The notes: generated by a model not told the origin, from the letters alone. Positions 16,682-26,172 are shown, counted from the stretch's first letter. The stretch is DNA of 64,000 nucleotides from G963720475 sp963720475 (GCA_963720475.1 OY970394.1:2542001-2606000); one strand, 5' to 3'. Numbers and translations: made by a program.

Positions 16682-18337
16682 TTAGAAGACGGGTGTCTCG
16701 GTGTAGGTCCCGAACACCTGCTGGAGCGACTCGATGATCTCGCCCTCGCTGGCGTCTGCGCGGGCGCACTCGATCAGCGGATCCATCAGGTTGCGGTCGG
16801 TCGCGGCCGCCTCGCGCAGCGTCGCGAGCGCGGCCTCGGCCGCCGCGCTGTCGCGCCGCGCGCGCACGCCTTCGAGGCGGTCTATCTGCTTCTGCTCGAG
16901 CCCGGGGTCAACGCGCAGGATTTCCGGATCGTCGCCCTCGTTGCGGTAGTCGTTGACGCCGACGATGATCCGCTCGCCCGCGTCGACCTCCTGCTGGTGA
17001 CGGAACGCGGCTTCGGCGATCTCGCGCTGGGGGAAGTTCCGCTTGATCGCCTCGACCATCCCGCCGAGCTCGTCGATGCGGCGGAAGTAGTCGTAGGCGG
17101 CCTCCTCCATGCGGTCGGTCAGCGCCTCGACGAAGTAGGACCCGGCGAGCGGGTCGATCGTGTTCGTCACGCCCGTCTCGTGCGCGATCACCTGCTGGGT
17201 GCGAAGCGCCACCCGGACCGCCTCCTCGGTCGGCAGCGCGAGCGCCTCGTCGTAGGAGTTCGTGTGCAGCGACTGTGTGCCGCCGAGGACAGCGGACAGC
17301 GCTTCGCACGCAGTTCGGACGATGTTGTTGAGCGGCTGCTGCGCCGTCAGCGAGACGCCGGCTGTCTGTGTGTGGAAGCGCATCAGCAACGATCGCTCGT
17401 CGCGCGCGCCGTAGGTGTCGCGCAGCTCGCGCGCCCAGATCCGCCGCGCGGCGCGGTACTTCGCGATCTCCTCGAAGAAATCGATGTGGGCGTTGAAGAA
17501 GAACGACAGCCTCGGCGCGAACGAGTCCACGTCGAGACCGCGCTCGATCGCCGCCTCGACGTAGGTGAACCCGTCCTTGAGCGTGAACGCCAGCTCCTGC
17601 TGGGCCGTCGAGCCTGCCTCGCGGATGTGGTACCCGGAGATCGAGACCGGGTGCCAGCGCGGCATGTTCGCGGAGCACCACTCGATCATGTCCTCGACCA
17701 GCCGCAGCGCCGGTTCGATCGGGAAACACCACTCCTTCTGGGCGATGTACTCCTTGAGGATGTCGGTCTGGATCGTCCCGGCGAGCTTGTCCGGCGGCGT
17801 GCCCTGGTGCTCGGCGGCGACGACGTAGAAGGCGAGCATCACCGCGGCCGGCGCGTTGATCGTCATCGAGGTCGAGACCTCTCCCATCGGAATCCCGCGG
17901 AAGAGGGTCTCCATGTCCTCGAGGGTGTCGATCGCGGTGCCCTCGCGGCCGACCTCGCCCTCGGAGCGCGGGTGGTCGGAGTCGTGACCCATCAGAGAAG
18001 GCATGTCGAACGCCGTCGAAAGCCCCGTCTGACCGTGGTCGAGCAGGTAGCGGAAGCGCTCGTTCGTCTCCTCGGCGGTGCCGAAGCCCGCGAACTGGCG
18101 CATCGTCCAGAGCCGCCCGCGGTACATCGACGGGTAAACCCCGCGCGTGTAGGGGTACTCCCCCGGCAGGCCGATCTTCTCGGCCTCCTCGTCCGGGGAG
18201 AGGTCGTCCGAGGTGTAGAGCGGGTTGATCGACTCCCCGGAGACCGTCGTGAAGGGCGCTTCGCGCTCCGGATTCGCGAGATAGCGATCGCGGTACCAGC
18301 GCTCCGCATCCGTCATCCTGGCGGGTGAAACGGCCAT
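16682..18337 (-). CDS. icmA: Isobutyryl-CoA mutase large subunit
   Basis: 551 residues, a TIM-barrel catalytic subunit of the acyl-CoA mutase family without the B12 domain. The two residues that bind the substrate carboxylate in methylmalonyl-CoA mutase (Tyr89 in RQYAGF and Arg207 in TIQNDILKEFMVR) are replaced by Phe82 (RQFAGFG) and Gln200 (TIQTDILKEYIAQ). Phe/Gln is the pattern of isobutyryl-CoA mutase, and split IcmA/IcmB subunits are the Streptomyces arrangement. It interconverts isobutyryl-CoA and n-butyryl-CoA, linking valine and fatty-acid metabolism. Often misnamed methylmalonyl-CoA mutase. Confidence 0.87.
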   Translation of the reverse strand: MAVSPARMTDAERWYRDRYLANPEREAPFTTVSGESINPLYTSDDLSPDEEAEKIGLPGEYPYTRGVYPSMYRGRLWTMRQFAGFGTAEETNERFRYLLDHGQTGLSTAFDMPSLMGHDSDHPRSEGEVGREGTAIDTLEDMETLFRGIPMGEVSTSMTINAPAAVMLAFYVVAAEHQGTPPDKLAGTIQTDILKEYIAQKEWCFPIEPALRLVEDMIEWCSANMPRWHPVSISGYHIREAGSTAQQELAFTLKDGFTYVEAAIERGLDVDSFAPRLSFFFNAHIDFFEEIAKYRAARRIWARELRDTYGARDERSLLMRFHTQTAGVSLTAQQPLNNIVRTACEALSAVLGGTQSLHTNSYDEALALPTEEAVRVALRTQQVIAHETGVTNTIDPLAGSYFVEALTDRMEEAAYDYFRRIDELGGMVEAIKRNFPQREIAEAAFRHQQEVDAGERIIVGVNDYRNEGDDPEILRVDPGLEQKQIDRLEGVRARRDSAAAEAALATLREAAATDRNLMDPLIECARADASEGEIIESLQQVFGTYTETPVF

Positions 18338-18423
18338 CTGTGGCAGTCTAGGGGTTGCCTCTAGCCGAATCGGGATCTTCCCGGTAGGCTTGACTTACGT
18401 CGCTAAAGGGAAAAGGGAGTCAA

Positions 18424-20048
18424 ATGACCATGGACGGTGTGGCAGCAGACAACTCGGCGCGGACGCATTCGATCGGACGCGTCCTCGCAATCGCTCTCAT
18501 GCTGGCAGGGCTGCTTTACGCAACCCTGCTCGCTGCTGCGCCCGAGCGAGCGGACGCCATCGAATGGCGCTGCAACTCATCCGTGCTGCGCCTGAGCATC
18601 GGCTCCACGGAGATCGCGCCCTTCAACGCCAACGGCCTTCCGAGCCAGCCCGATGCGCCACTGTGTGGACAACGCCGCCAACAGCGGCGTCACGTCAGGT
18701 GATCGACACCCACGACACGCTGCCCCAGCTGGATCCGCTGATTCGAGTCGTGCTCCAGGCAGCGTCTGCCGCCACCTCGATCAACCCTGACTCAGCCGCC
18801 GACGGGGCTCCAGAGCGTCGCGGCGACCGCGCTTGCTGAGGGCTCGCCGCCTCCCGGCGTGCCGGCTGAGCCGCCGACGATCAGGATCGGCGGCGACGCG
18901 CTCCGCATCTCCACGGGCGTGACCCAGTCGTTCGTGGCCGGCACGTGTGATACCGCCGGCACCCGACCTTCGTCGGCAACAGCCAGGTCGCAGACGTCCG
19001 CATCAACGGCACCCCGGTCCCGCTGGACATGATCGTCACCGCGGTCGCGAACGCGCTCAACGGCAGCCCGCTGGCCGCGCTCGTCTCGATCTTCCCGAAC
19101 GAGGTCGTCAACCAGGGCGCGGCAGGGATGACGCCGCCGACGCGCTGCGTGTGCGCTCCTCGACGTCTGGCGGTCGGGCCCGGCGATCCAGCTGATCCTC
19201 GGCGAATCGCGCGCGGGACGCAACTGGCGACGTCTGCGCCGACAGCGGCGGGCCGCCGCCGCCCGGCCAGTGCCCGGCGGGCAGCGTGCGCGACCCCGCC
19301 AGCGGCCTCTGCTTGGCCTTCATCACCGATCCCGGCTCCGCCCGGCCAGTGCCCAGTGGGCGCCGTCGTGATCCCGAGGCATCGGCTGCGTCGCGATCAT
19401 GGCGATCAACGGCCCGACCGGCAGCACGCTCGTGCCGGTGGACCAGATCCCCGGCTACAAAAACAGCCGCTGCGCGAGCGACAAGCGGTTCAGGAACATC
19501 AAGTTCGGCTTCGTCGGAACGTCAGGGCGAGGACGAACATCACCGGTTCGAACGGGGATGACCTGATCTTCGGCCTCGGCGGCAACGACCGCATCTCCGG
19601 CGGTCGCGGCAAGGACTGCATCATCGGCGGGTCCGGCAAGGACCAGCTCGGCGGTGACGAGGGTGCCGACCTGCTCGAGGGCAACACCGCGCGCGACACG
19701 CTCAACGGCGGAAGCCGTGCCGACGACATCTACGCCGGCAAGGGCAACGACGCGATGAACGGCGGCACGGGCAACGACAAGATGTTCGGCGAGTCCGGCC
19801 GCGACAAGATGGTCGGCGGGTCGGGCAACGACCGGCTCTTCGGCGGTCCCGACCGCGACTACATCGATGACGGTCAGGGCCGCGACACGGTTAGCGCCGG
19901 CAAGGGCTCCGACTTCATCAACGTCGCGATCGCCGGTCCGCCCGCTCGCAGGATCGACTGCGGTTCGGGCAAGGACATCCTGCGCGCGAACGAGAACGAG
20001 AACAGTCGCATCCAGAGCAACTGCGAGAACTACAAGCGGTTCCGCTAG
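18424..20048 (+). CDS. RTX-type calcium-binding secreted protein, copy 1, multiple frameshifts
   Basis: ATG 18424 follows AAAAGGGAG and starts a signal peptide ending near ERADA. The mature N terminus has IEWRCNSSVLRL. The frame breaks near 18660 and at least three more times before 19540. From ~19545 it is intact and carries about ten glycine/aspartate nonapeptide repeats (NGDDLIFGLGGNDRISGG and similar), the Ca2+-binding beta-roll. The end has a two-Cys cap (DCGSGKD...SNCENY). The next gene is a paralog. Either the copy is decaying or the sequence has indel errors; function unknown. Confidence 0.7.
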
Positions 20049-20263
20049 GTCGACTCGTCTGGACGCCGCTCGGGCCCGCCGGGCGGCCCGTCCACAATTT
20101 CTTAACCTGTTATCCGTTGCGTCCTCCCGCCGAGGGTCCGTAACCTGCTTGACAGGTCAACTCGTTACTTTTCCCGACGATGGGAAGGAGATCTGCGGGG
20201 TACGTCCGAAACCCAGGGCTGGACCAGCGGCCCGGCAAAGGTCAAGGAGGCACAAGGACAGTC

Positions 20264-21819
20264 ATGGAGGCTTCGATCGTCGCAAGACCAGCAGCACGAG
20301 GCCGCTGAGTGCGGCTCGCCGTCGTCGCGCACTCGCGCGACCGCTCTCGTCGCGCTGCCCGCCCAGGCGAGCGCACAGACGGGCAACGAGAACTTGAAGT
20401 GGACGTGCCGGGCGAGCCTGCCTACGTGCTCATTCCCGGGCTGGACCGCATCGAGCCGCTGATGGCGAACGGCTCGATCAGCGCGGCCAATCCCCAACCG
20501 GCCCGCGCTGCATGGACGACGAGAACGCGACGCCCACGATCTGCACTCAACGCCAATCCGCTGCTCGCAAACTGACCACCTCGAACGCGGTCGCTGCGAC
20601 CGCGGTCGATCCGGACACGCTGACGCCCGGCGCGCAGAGCGCCGCGGCGGCGACCTACACCGACACGACTCGAACCTCGGGCTGATCGGAAACGGCCTCG
20701 TGCTCGACCTCGGCGTGACGCGCTCGTTCGCGGTCGGCACCTGCGGACCGAACAAGACGACGATCCTCACCGGCGGCTCGGAGCTCGCCGGCGGTTCGCC
20801 TGAACGGGCAGAACATCCCCGTCGACGACCTCGTCGAGGCACTCAGCGTCGCGATCAACAGGCTCGTCGGCTCGGTGATCCGGATCGACTTCAACGAACG
20901 CGTCAAGACCGGCGGCAGCGGCTCCTCCGAGGAGGAGCTGGTCCACCGCGCGCTCAACATCCAGGCGCTCGGGCTGCAGGCCGTGCTCGGCGAGTCGAAG
21001 GTCGGCCGCGTCGGCGCGATCTGCGACGCGAACGCGCTCGACCGCGAGTGCCCGGCCGGCTCGGAGTTCGACCGCCTCTCGGGCTACTGCCTGAAGACCG
21101 TCGGATCCCGGGCTCCAACGGCAAGTGCCCGCTCGGCGCCACGAAGCTCGACGACGGCGGCTGCGCCTACGTGTTCGCCGTCGGCCCGGGCGACCCGACG
21201 GGCGGCACGATCGTCCCGATCGACCAGTTGCCCGGCGGACGCACGAGTCCGTGCCGGAACAAGAAGTTCGGCCGGTCGAAGCTGGCCGTCGTCGGAACCA
21301 ACAAGCGCGACAAGATCAACGGCTCGACCGGCCGTGACCGGATCTTCTCCTTCGGGGGCAAGGACTCGGTCGGCGCCGGCCGCGGCGACGATTGCGTCGA
21401 CGCCGGCACCGCGAGCGACGTCGTCGATGGCGACACCGGAGCAGACCTGCTGCTCGGCAAGACCAGCCGCGACATCCTCAACGGCGGGGGTGGCAAGGAC
21501 AAGGTCGTAGCCGGCGACGGCAACGACTCGATCAACGGCGGGTCGGGACGAGGACAACCTGCTGGGCGACAAGGGCCGCGACAAGATCGTCGGCGGGTCG
21601 GGCAACGACCTCCTCCAGGGCGGTCCCGACCGTGACTATCTGGACGACGGCCAGGGCCGTGACCGCGTTTACGGCAACGGCGGAGGCGACTTCATCAACG
21701 TCGCGATCGCATCGAAGCCCTCGAAGGTCAAGTGCGGCCCGGGCTCGGATCGCGTGCGGATCAACCGCAACGAGGTCAGCCGCACCTCGCAGTGTGAGGT
21801 CGTGCGCGTCGTCCCATAG
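20264..21819 (+). CDS. RTX-type calcium-binding secreted protein, copy 2, multiple frameshifts
   Basis: Paralog of the preceding gene with the same order: signal peptide (ATALVALPAQASA), an N-terminal WTCRASL segment, RTX repeats (GKDSVGAGRGDDCVDAG and following), DFINVAIA and a two-Cys cap. ATG 20264 lies 13 bases after AAGGAGG. Frameshifts occur just after the start, near 20420, 20520, 20800, 21105 and 21550. Tandem duplication is the likely origin. It ends at TAG 21817-21819, just before a terminator hairpin. Confidence 0.68.
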
Positions 21820-21847
21820 GGCGCCTCGCTGAATGAAGCACTGACAG

Positions 21848-21875
21848 AAGGGCCTCCGCTTTAGCGGGGGCCCTT
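21848..21875. terminator. Bidirectional terminator hairpin
   Basis: AAGGGCCTCCGC, loop TTTA, then GCGGGGGCCCTT: a 12-base stem with one G.U-type mismatch. It lies between the convergent RTX copy 2 and HAD phosphatase genes, 29 bases after one stop and 4 bases before the other. Confidence 0.8.
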
Positions 21876-21878
21876 CGT

Positions 21879-22681
21879 CTATCTGCGGCCGGTCAGCAGG
21901 CCGCGGCGCGGCGGCGGGGCTAGACGCTCGCGCACGCGGCCGACGACGTAGCCGCCCACCGCACCGGCGACGGCCAGCCCGGCCGCGGTGCGTGACGATC
22001 TTCAGCCTCCGCCCCAGCTTGTCGAAGCGCATGATCTCCCAGCCCTCCTCGCGCGCCACCTGCTCGAGCGGAGCGTCGGGGTTGACGGCGACCGGGTGGC
22101 CGACCGCGCGCAGCATCGGCAGGTCGGAGGCCGCATCGGAGTAGGCGTAGGAAGCGGCGAGGTCGATCCCCTCGCGCTCGGCGAGCTCGCTGCATTGCGA
22201 CTACCTTGCCCTCGCCGTAGGTGAACGGGCCGTCCGGCGGCCGGTGAAGCGGCCGTCGGCGATCTCGTAGCGCGCGCCGATGCCGCCGTCGAGGACGAAC
22301 ACCTCGGCGAGCAGGCCGGCGAGGTCCTGCGACGCGGCGGTGACGATGTAGGCGGGCCGGCCGGCGTCCTGGTGCGCGTGCGCGGTCGCGAGCATCTGCG
22401 GATAGACGCGCGGCAGGATCCCCTTCAGGACCTCGGGCCGCAGGCGGCGCAGGTCGAGCTCCGGCGTGCCGGCGAGGTCGCCGAGCACGCGCTCGCGGAC
22501 GGCGTCGGCCTTCTCGTCCGAGATGCCCTCGATCCGGTAGCGCAGGTGCGCCCAGGCGTCGCTCGCGAGCTGGCGCGCGGCTGACCATCCCCGCGCCGTA
22601 CAGCGCACGCGCGAACGCCATCCCGCTCGACCCCTCCATCAGGGTCTTGTCGAGGTCGAAGAAGGCAGCGCCGCGGCTCAT
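21879..22681 (-). CDS. HAD-superfamily phosphatase (SerB-like, HAD-IB), frameshifted
   Basis: Starts MSRGAAFFDLDKTLMEG, with the nucleophile motif DLDKT. Motif II lies in AYIVTAASQDL, and motif III/IV in YSDAASDLPML. A C-terminal hydrophobic helix (GAVGGYVVG) is encoded at 21905-21950. Frame breaks lie near 22580, 22215-22235, 22195 and 21990. HAD-IB enzymes dephosphorylate phosphoserine or lipid phosphates, often with a membrane anchor as here. It follows the thiolase by 12 bases and is probably in the same operon. Confidence 0.78.
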
Positions 22682-22693
22682 TGGCCGCTCCGG

Positions 22694-23878
22694 CTAGTTG
22701 CCGTTGACTTCGATGATCACGGCATCGCCCTGGCCGCCACCGCTGCAGATCGCGGCTACACCGAGGCCACCGCCGCGGCGGCGAAGCTCGTGGACGAGCG
22801 AGCCGAGGATGCGCGCGCCGGATGCGCCGATCGGGTGTCCGAGGGCGATCGCGCCGCCGTTCACGTTGACCTTCGACTCGTCCACGTCGAGCATCCGCAT
22901 CGAGTTGATCGCGACGGAGGCGAACGCCTCGTTGATCTCGAACAGGTCGATGTCGTCCACCTTCAGGCCCGCCTTCTCGAGCGCGGCCTTGGTCGCGTTC
23001 GCGGGCGTGCGCGCGAGGTAGGGGAAGTCGTCGGCGACGGCGGCCTGGGCGACGATCGTGGCGAGGATCTCCTTGCCGTTCTGCTTCGCCCACTCGTCGG
23101 AGGAGAGCACCAGCGCGCCCGCACCGTCGTTGACGCCCGGCGCGTTGCCGGCGGTGTGCGAGCCCTCCTTGTCGAAGATCCCGGGGAGCTTCGCGAGCGT
23201 CTCGAGCGAGGTGTCCTTGCGCGGCGCCTCGTCGATCTCGACGACCGTCTCGCCCTTCCTCGACTTGACCGTCACCGGCGCGATCTCCTCGGGTAGCTTG
23301 CCCTCCTCGGTCGCCTCGATCGCGAGCTCATGCGAGCGCAGCGCGAACTTGTCGAGGTCGGCGCGCGTCATCTCGAGCTCGTCGGCGACCTCGGTCGCCT
23401 CCTGCGCCATGTGCTTGCCGGAGAAGGGGTTCGTGAGACCGTCGTTGACCATCGCGTCGATCGCCTTCGCGTCGCCCATGCGGTAGCCGAAGCGCGCGTC
23501 CTTCAGCAGGTACGGCGCGCTCGACATCGACTCCATCCCGCCGGCGACGCCGACCTCGAGGTCGCCCGCGCGGATCGACTGGTCGATCATCCCGGCGCTG
23601 CGGATGCCCGATGCGCAGACCTTGTTGACCGTCTCGGAGGAGACCTCCTTCGGGATCCCGCCCTTGATCTGGGCCTGGCGCGAGGGGATCTGGCCCTGGC
23701 CGGCCTGCAGCACCTGGCCGAAGACGACGTGCTGGACCTGCTCCGGCGCCACCTCGGCGCGCTCGAGCGCGGCCGAGATCGCGTGCCCGCCGAGGTCGGT
23801 CGCGTCGAACGACTTGAGCGCGCCGCCGAGCTTTCCGAAGGGGGTGCGGGCGGTGCCGATGATGGCGGTCTTGGGCAT
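22694..23878 (-). CDS. Acetyl-CoA C-acyltransferase (thiolase)
   Basis: 394 residues, intact. Catalytic Cys in NKVCASGIRS, His in NGGAIALGHPIGASGARI, second Cys in ICSGGGQGDA. Biosynthetic (acetoacetyl-CoA) and degradative (3-ketoacyl-CoA) thiolases share these; the length and VGVAGGMESMSSAPY segment favour the acetyl-CoA acetyltransferase type, but either is possible. Downstream of a TetR regulator, which may control it. Confidence 0.95.
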   Translation of the reverse strand: MPKTAIIGTARTPFGKLGGALKSFDATDLGGHAISAALERAEVAPEQVQHVVFGQVLQAGQGQIPSRQAQIKGGIPKEVSSETVNKVCASGIRSAGMIDQSIRAGDLEVGVAGGMESMSSAPYLLKDARFGYRMGDAKAIDAMVNDGLTNPFSGKHMAQEATEVADELEMTRADLDKFALRSHELAIEATEEGKLPEEIAPVTVKSRKGETVVEIDEAPRKDTSLETLAKLPGIFDKEGSHTAGNAPGVNDGAGALVLSSDEWAKQNGKEILATIVAQAAVADDFPYLARTPANATKAALEKAGLKVDDIDLFEINEAFASVAINSMRMLDVDESKVNVNGGAIALGHPIGASGARILGSLVHELRRRGGGLGVAAICSGGGQGDAVIIEVNGN

Positions 23879-23935
23879 GTGGGGAGTCGGTCTCCTTGTC
23901 GTCTGGAAGGGGTCGCGAACGATAGCGACGCGCGC

Positions 23936-24607
23936 TCAGCCGCTCGGTGCGCCCGCGGTGGCGGGCGGCACCGGGATGTGGTCGAAGCCCTCGCGGCCGA
24001 TCGTCTTCAGCCCGACGAAGAAGATCGTCAGCATCTGGCCGTAGATCTCGTCGGGCACCTCGTCGCCTTCGATCAGCTTCTCGAGCGCGAAGGCGTTGGC
24101 CATCATGCAGGTCATCAGCGCGACGTCCTCGAGGGGGATCGGCGAGTGCTCCTCGAGCTGCGGCGCGCCGCGGCGGTAGGCGTCGGCGAGGCGCGCGCGC
24201 ATCGAGCGGTAGCGGGTCGCCAGCTCCTGGCGGAAGTCCTCGTCGCGCACCGCGTGGGCGGTGAACTCGAAGAACAGCCGCTGCCACTCGGGGTCGGCCG
24301 TGATCTCGGCGGCGAAGTCCTCGCCCGCCTTCTCGGCCTTCTCGCGCGGACTGCCCTCGGTCTCGAGCGCGCGCTCGATCGCCTCGATCCGCTCGCTGAA
24401 ACGCTCGTCGAGCATCGCGAGGAAGAGCTCCTCCTTGTTCTTGAAGTTCGCGTAGAAGGCGCCCTTGGTGAAGCCCGCGTCCTCGGCGACCTCGTCGATC
24501 GAGGCCTGCTGGAGGCCGCGCTTGGCGAACACCTTGCCTGCGGAGTGCATCAGGCAGTGCCGCGTGTGCGCCTGCTTCTCCTTGCGGTTGAGTCGCTTGG
24601 GGGACAT
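23936..24607 (-). CDS. TetR-family transcriptional regulator
   Basis: 223 residues. The N-terminal helix-turn-helix is typical: ASIDEVAEDAGFTKGAFYAN followed by FKNKEELFLAMLDERF. The C-terminal ligand domain is helical. It sits between the cyclase and thiolase genes, all on the minus strand, so it may regulate acyl-CoA metabolism; this is context only. The palindrome at 10801 upstream of etfB is a candidate target. Confidence 0.93.
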   Translation of the reverse strand: MSPKRLNRKEKQAHTRHCLMHSAGKVFAKRGLQQASIDEVAEDAGFTKGAFYANFKNKEELFLAMLDERFSERIEAIERALETEGSPREKAEKAGEDFAAEITADPEWQRLFFEFTAHAVRDEDFRQELATRYRSMRARLADAYRRGAPQLEEHSPIPLEDVALMTCMMANAFALEKLIEGDEVPDEIYGQMLTIFFVGLKTIGREGFDHIPVPPATAGAPSG

Positions 24608-24637
24608 TTCGGGTCGGTCCTTCTCCTTGTCGTCGGG

Positions 24638-25225
24638 TTACGAGGCCGCCCGCTCCAGCGGGATCGGCACCTGGTCCATCAGCTTTTGCTTGAAAGCGCG
24701 GAGGCTCGACATCGCAACCTCCTCGCGCGGGCGCGCGCTGTGCGCGGCGACCGGGTCGGTCACGTTCTTCAGCCAGTGCAGGCGGCGGTCGTCGAACTCG
24801 ACCGCGGAAACGTCGTCGCCGGCAGCCGCGCGCGTCTCCTCCGAGACGAGCACCTCGCCGCCGCCCGCGGCGCTACACAGCCGCGAGGCGACGTTCACCG
24901 TGCCGCCGTACCAGTCGCCGGCGCGCTCGACCGCCGGACCGGTGTGCATGCCGACGCGGACGGTCGGGAGCTCGTCGGTGCGTTCGACCTCGTCGACGAT
25001 CTTGACGCCGAGGCGAACGGCCTCGTGGGCGTCCTCCGAGCGGATCATCAGACCGTCGCCGAGCGCCTTGATCTCCTCGGCGTCGTGCTCGTCCAGCAGC
25101 GGGCGGACGGTGTCGTAGAACTGGACCGCCACGTCGGCGGCGCGATCGTCGCCCTCGGCGGCGGTCAGCGCCGTGTAGCCGACGAGGTCTGTGAAGAGGA
25201 AGGTGTGCGGCTGGGCGGCGGTCAC
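24638..25225 (-). CDS. Class III adenylate/guanylate cyclase domain protein
   Basis: 195 residues. The catalytic domain covers ~8-150: FLFTDLVGYTALT holds a metal-binding Asp, and KALGDGLMIRSEDAHEAV the second. MHTGPAVERAGDWYGGTVNV and VASRL complete the core. It makes cAMP or cGMP, or is a degenerate binder. The GTG start (25225) lies two bases from a pair of direct repeats and has no clear ribosome site, so the message may be leaderless. The next gene downstream is the TetR regulator. Confidence 0.88.
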   Translation of the reverse strand: MTAAQPHTFLFTDLVGYTALTAAEGDDRAADVAVQFYDTVRPLLDEHDAEEIKALGDGLMIRSEDAHEAVRLGVKIVDEVERTDELPTVRVGMHTGPAVERAGDWYGGTVNVASRLCSAAGGGEVLVSEETRAAAGDDVSAVEFDDRRLHWLKNVTDPVAAHSARPREEVAMSSLRAFKQKLMDQVPIPLERAAS

Positions 25226-25226
25226 A

Positions 25227-25257
25227 TACTGCAGGGTATCTGAGTACTGGAGGGTAT
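25227..25257. promoter_or_regulatory. Tandem 13-base direct repeats at cyclase start
   Basis: TACTGCAGGGTAT (25227-25239) and TACTGGAGGGTAT (25245-25257) are 12/13 identical with an 18-base period. They abut the cyclase GTG. Read on the minus strand each contains ATACCCT, which could serve as a -10 box; the repeats look like an operator at the promoter of a leaderless transcript. Confidence 0.5.
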
Positions 25258-25276
25258 GTCAAGCTTATATCGTTTT

Positions 25277-25294
25277 CGCTATGGCTACATAGCG
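25277..25294. promoter_or_regulatory. Palindromic operator before XRE gene
   Basis: CGCTATG-gcta-CATAGCG is a perfect 7-base inverted repeat. It lies 8 bases before a TATACT -10 box (25302-25307) and 21 bases before the XRE start codon, so it covers the -35 region. The local AT-rich stretch (25261-25305) contrasts with the surrounding DNA. Autorepression by the XRE protein is inferred. Confidence 0.65.
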
Positions 25295-25315
25295 TTTTTG
25301 GTATACTCCCCGCCC

Positions 25316-25642
25316 ATGACTCCCGGCACCCTGATCCGCACGATGCGCGAGCGCCACGGCCTCACTCAGCGCCAGCTCGCCACCCGCGCAGGCACCACCC
25401 AGTCGGCGATCTCCCGGATCGAGCACGACCACGTCTCCCCCACAATCGAGACCCTGAGCGAGCTGGCGTTTCTGATGGGCGAGGAGATCGTGCTCGAGCC
25501 GAAGCCGTACGAGTGGGGCCACGACATCGACCTGATCCGTTCGAACATGGACCTCACGACCGAGCAACGGATCCAGCAGAACAAGTCGATAGCCCGGTTC
25601 GTCCGCCAGGCGCGCGATGGACTGAAAACGGCGCGGCGATGA
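25316..25642 (+). CDS. XRE-family helix-turn-helix regulator (antitoxin-like)
   Basis: 108 residues from ATG 25316. The HTH is GLTQRQLATRAGTTQSAISR followed by IEHDHVSPTIETL. The C-terminal half is helical (DLIRSNMDLTTEQRIQQNKS) and may contact the partner. Its stop overlaps the ATG of the nucleotidyltransferase by 4 bases. The palindrome at 25277-25294 covers its promoter. The arrangement matches type II/IV toxin-antitoxin or AbiE-like modules, but no characterised family is recognised. Confidence 0.87.
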   Translation: MTPGTLIRTMRERHGLTQRQLATRAGTTQSAISRIEHDHVSPTIETLSELAFLMGEEIVLEPKPYEWGHDIDLIRSNMDLTTEQRIQQNKSIARFVRQARDGLKTARR

Positions 25643-26160
25643 CCCAGCCGGACGAGTCGCGGACCGATTTCGACCCGACGCCGATCCTGCGCGTTCTCGC
25701 CGAGCACGACGTGGATTGCGTGGTGATCGGCGGTCTTGCGGGGAACATCCATGGATCCGCGCGCGCAACCTACGACGTGGACATCGTCTACTCGCGAGAG
25801 CAGAAGAACCTCGAGCGCCTCGCAGAAGCGCTGCGCGATCTCGATGCGCGCTTGAGCGGGCCGAACGTCCCGCCGGACCTCCCGTTTCGACTCGATGCAG
25901 AAACACTCCGGCGCGGGGCGAACTGCACCTTCGACACACGCCACGGGAGGTTCGACATTCTTGCCGAGCCGCAGGGGGCACCTGCGTACGACGAGCTCCG
26001 TCGCGCGGCGCGCGATGCGGAGGTCGGCGGAGTCGAGATCCGTGCCGCCTCGCTGGACCACCTGATCGCGATGAAGAGGGCGTCGGGGCGTGAGAAGGAT
26101 CGCGGCGACATCGCCGAGTACACGCTCATCTCCGACGAGCTCCAGCGGCGCGGCAACTAG
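25639..26160 (+). CDS. Nucleotidyltransferase-fold protein, putative toxin partner of XRE regulator
   Basis: 173 residues. The NTase core motif is intact: VIGGLAGNIHG followed by TYDVDIVYS with two Asp, and a third acid in RFDILAEP. The fold resembles the MNT/AbiEii/DUF6036 group. ATG 25639 gives the 4-base overlap with the XRE gene. Related NTases act as toxins that modify tRNA or as antitoxins that AMPylate HEPN toxins; no HEPN gene is nearby, so a toxin role with XRE as antitoxin is preferred but unproven. Confidence 0.75.
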   Translation: MTQPDESRTDFDPTPILRVLAEHDVDCVVIGGLAGNIHGSARATYDVDIVYSREQKNLERLAEALRDLDARLSGPNVPPDLPFRLDAETLRRGANCTFDTRHGRFDILAEPQGAPAYDELRRAARDAEVGGVEIRAASLDHLIAMKRASGREKDRGDIAEYTLISDELQRRGN

Positions 26161-26172
26161 ACTGCCGCGCCG

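Noticed and set aside
13001..18337. Methylmalonyl-CoA mutase as the name of the split mutase
   Set aside because: The Phe/Gln active-site pair and the separate small subunit favour isobutyryl-CoA mutase.
20149..20154. TTGACA promoter -35 before RTX copy 2
   Set aside because: No -10 box lies at 16-18 bases. The hexamer lies in a small ACCTG/CAGGT palindrome instead.
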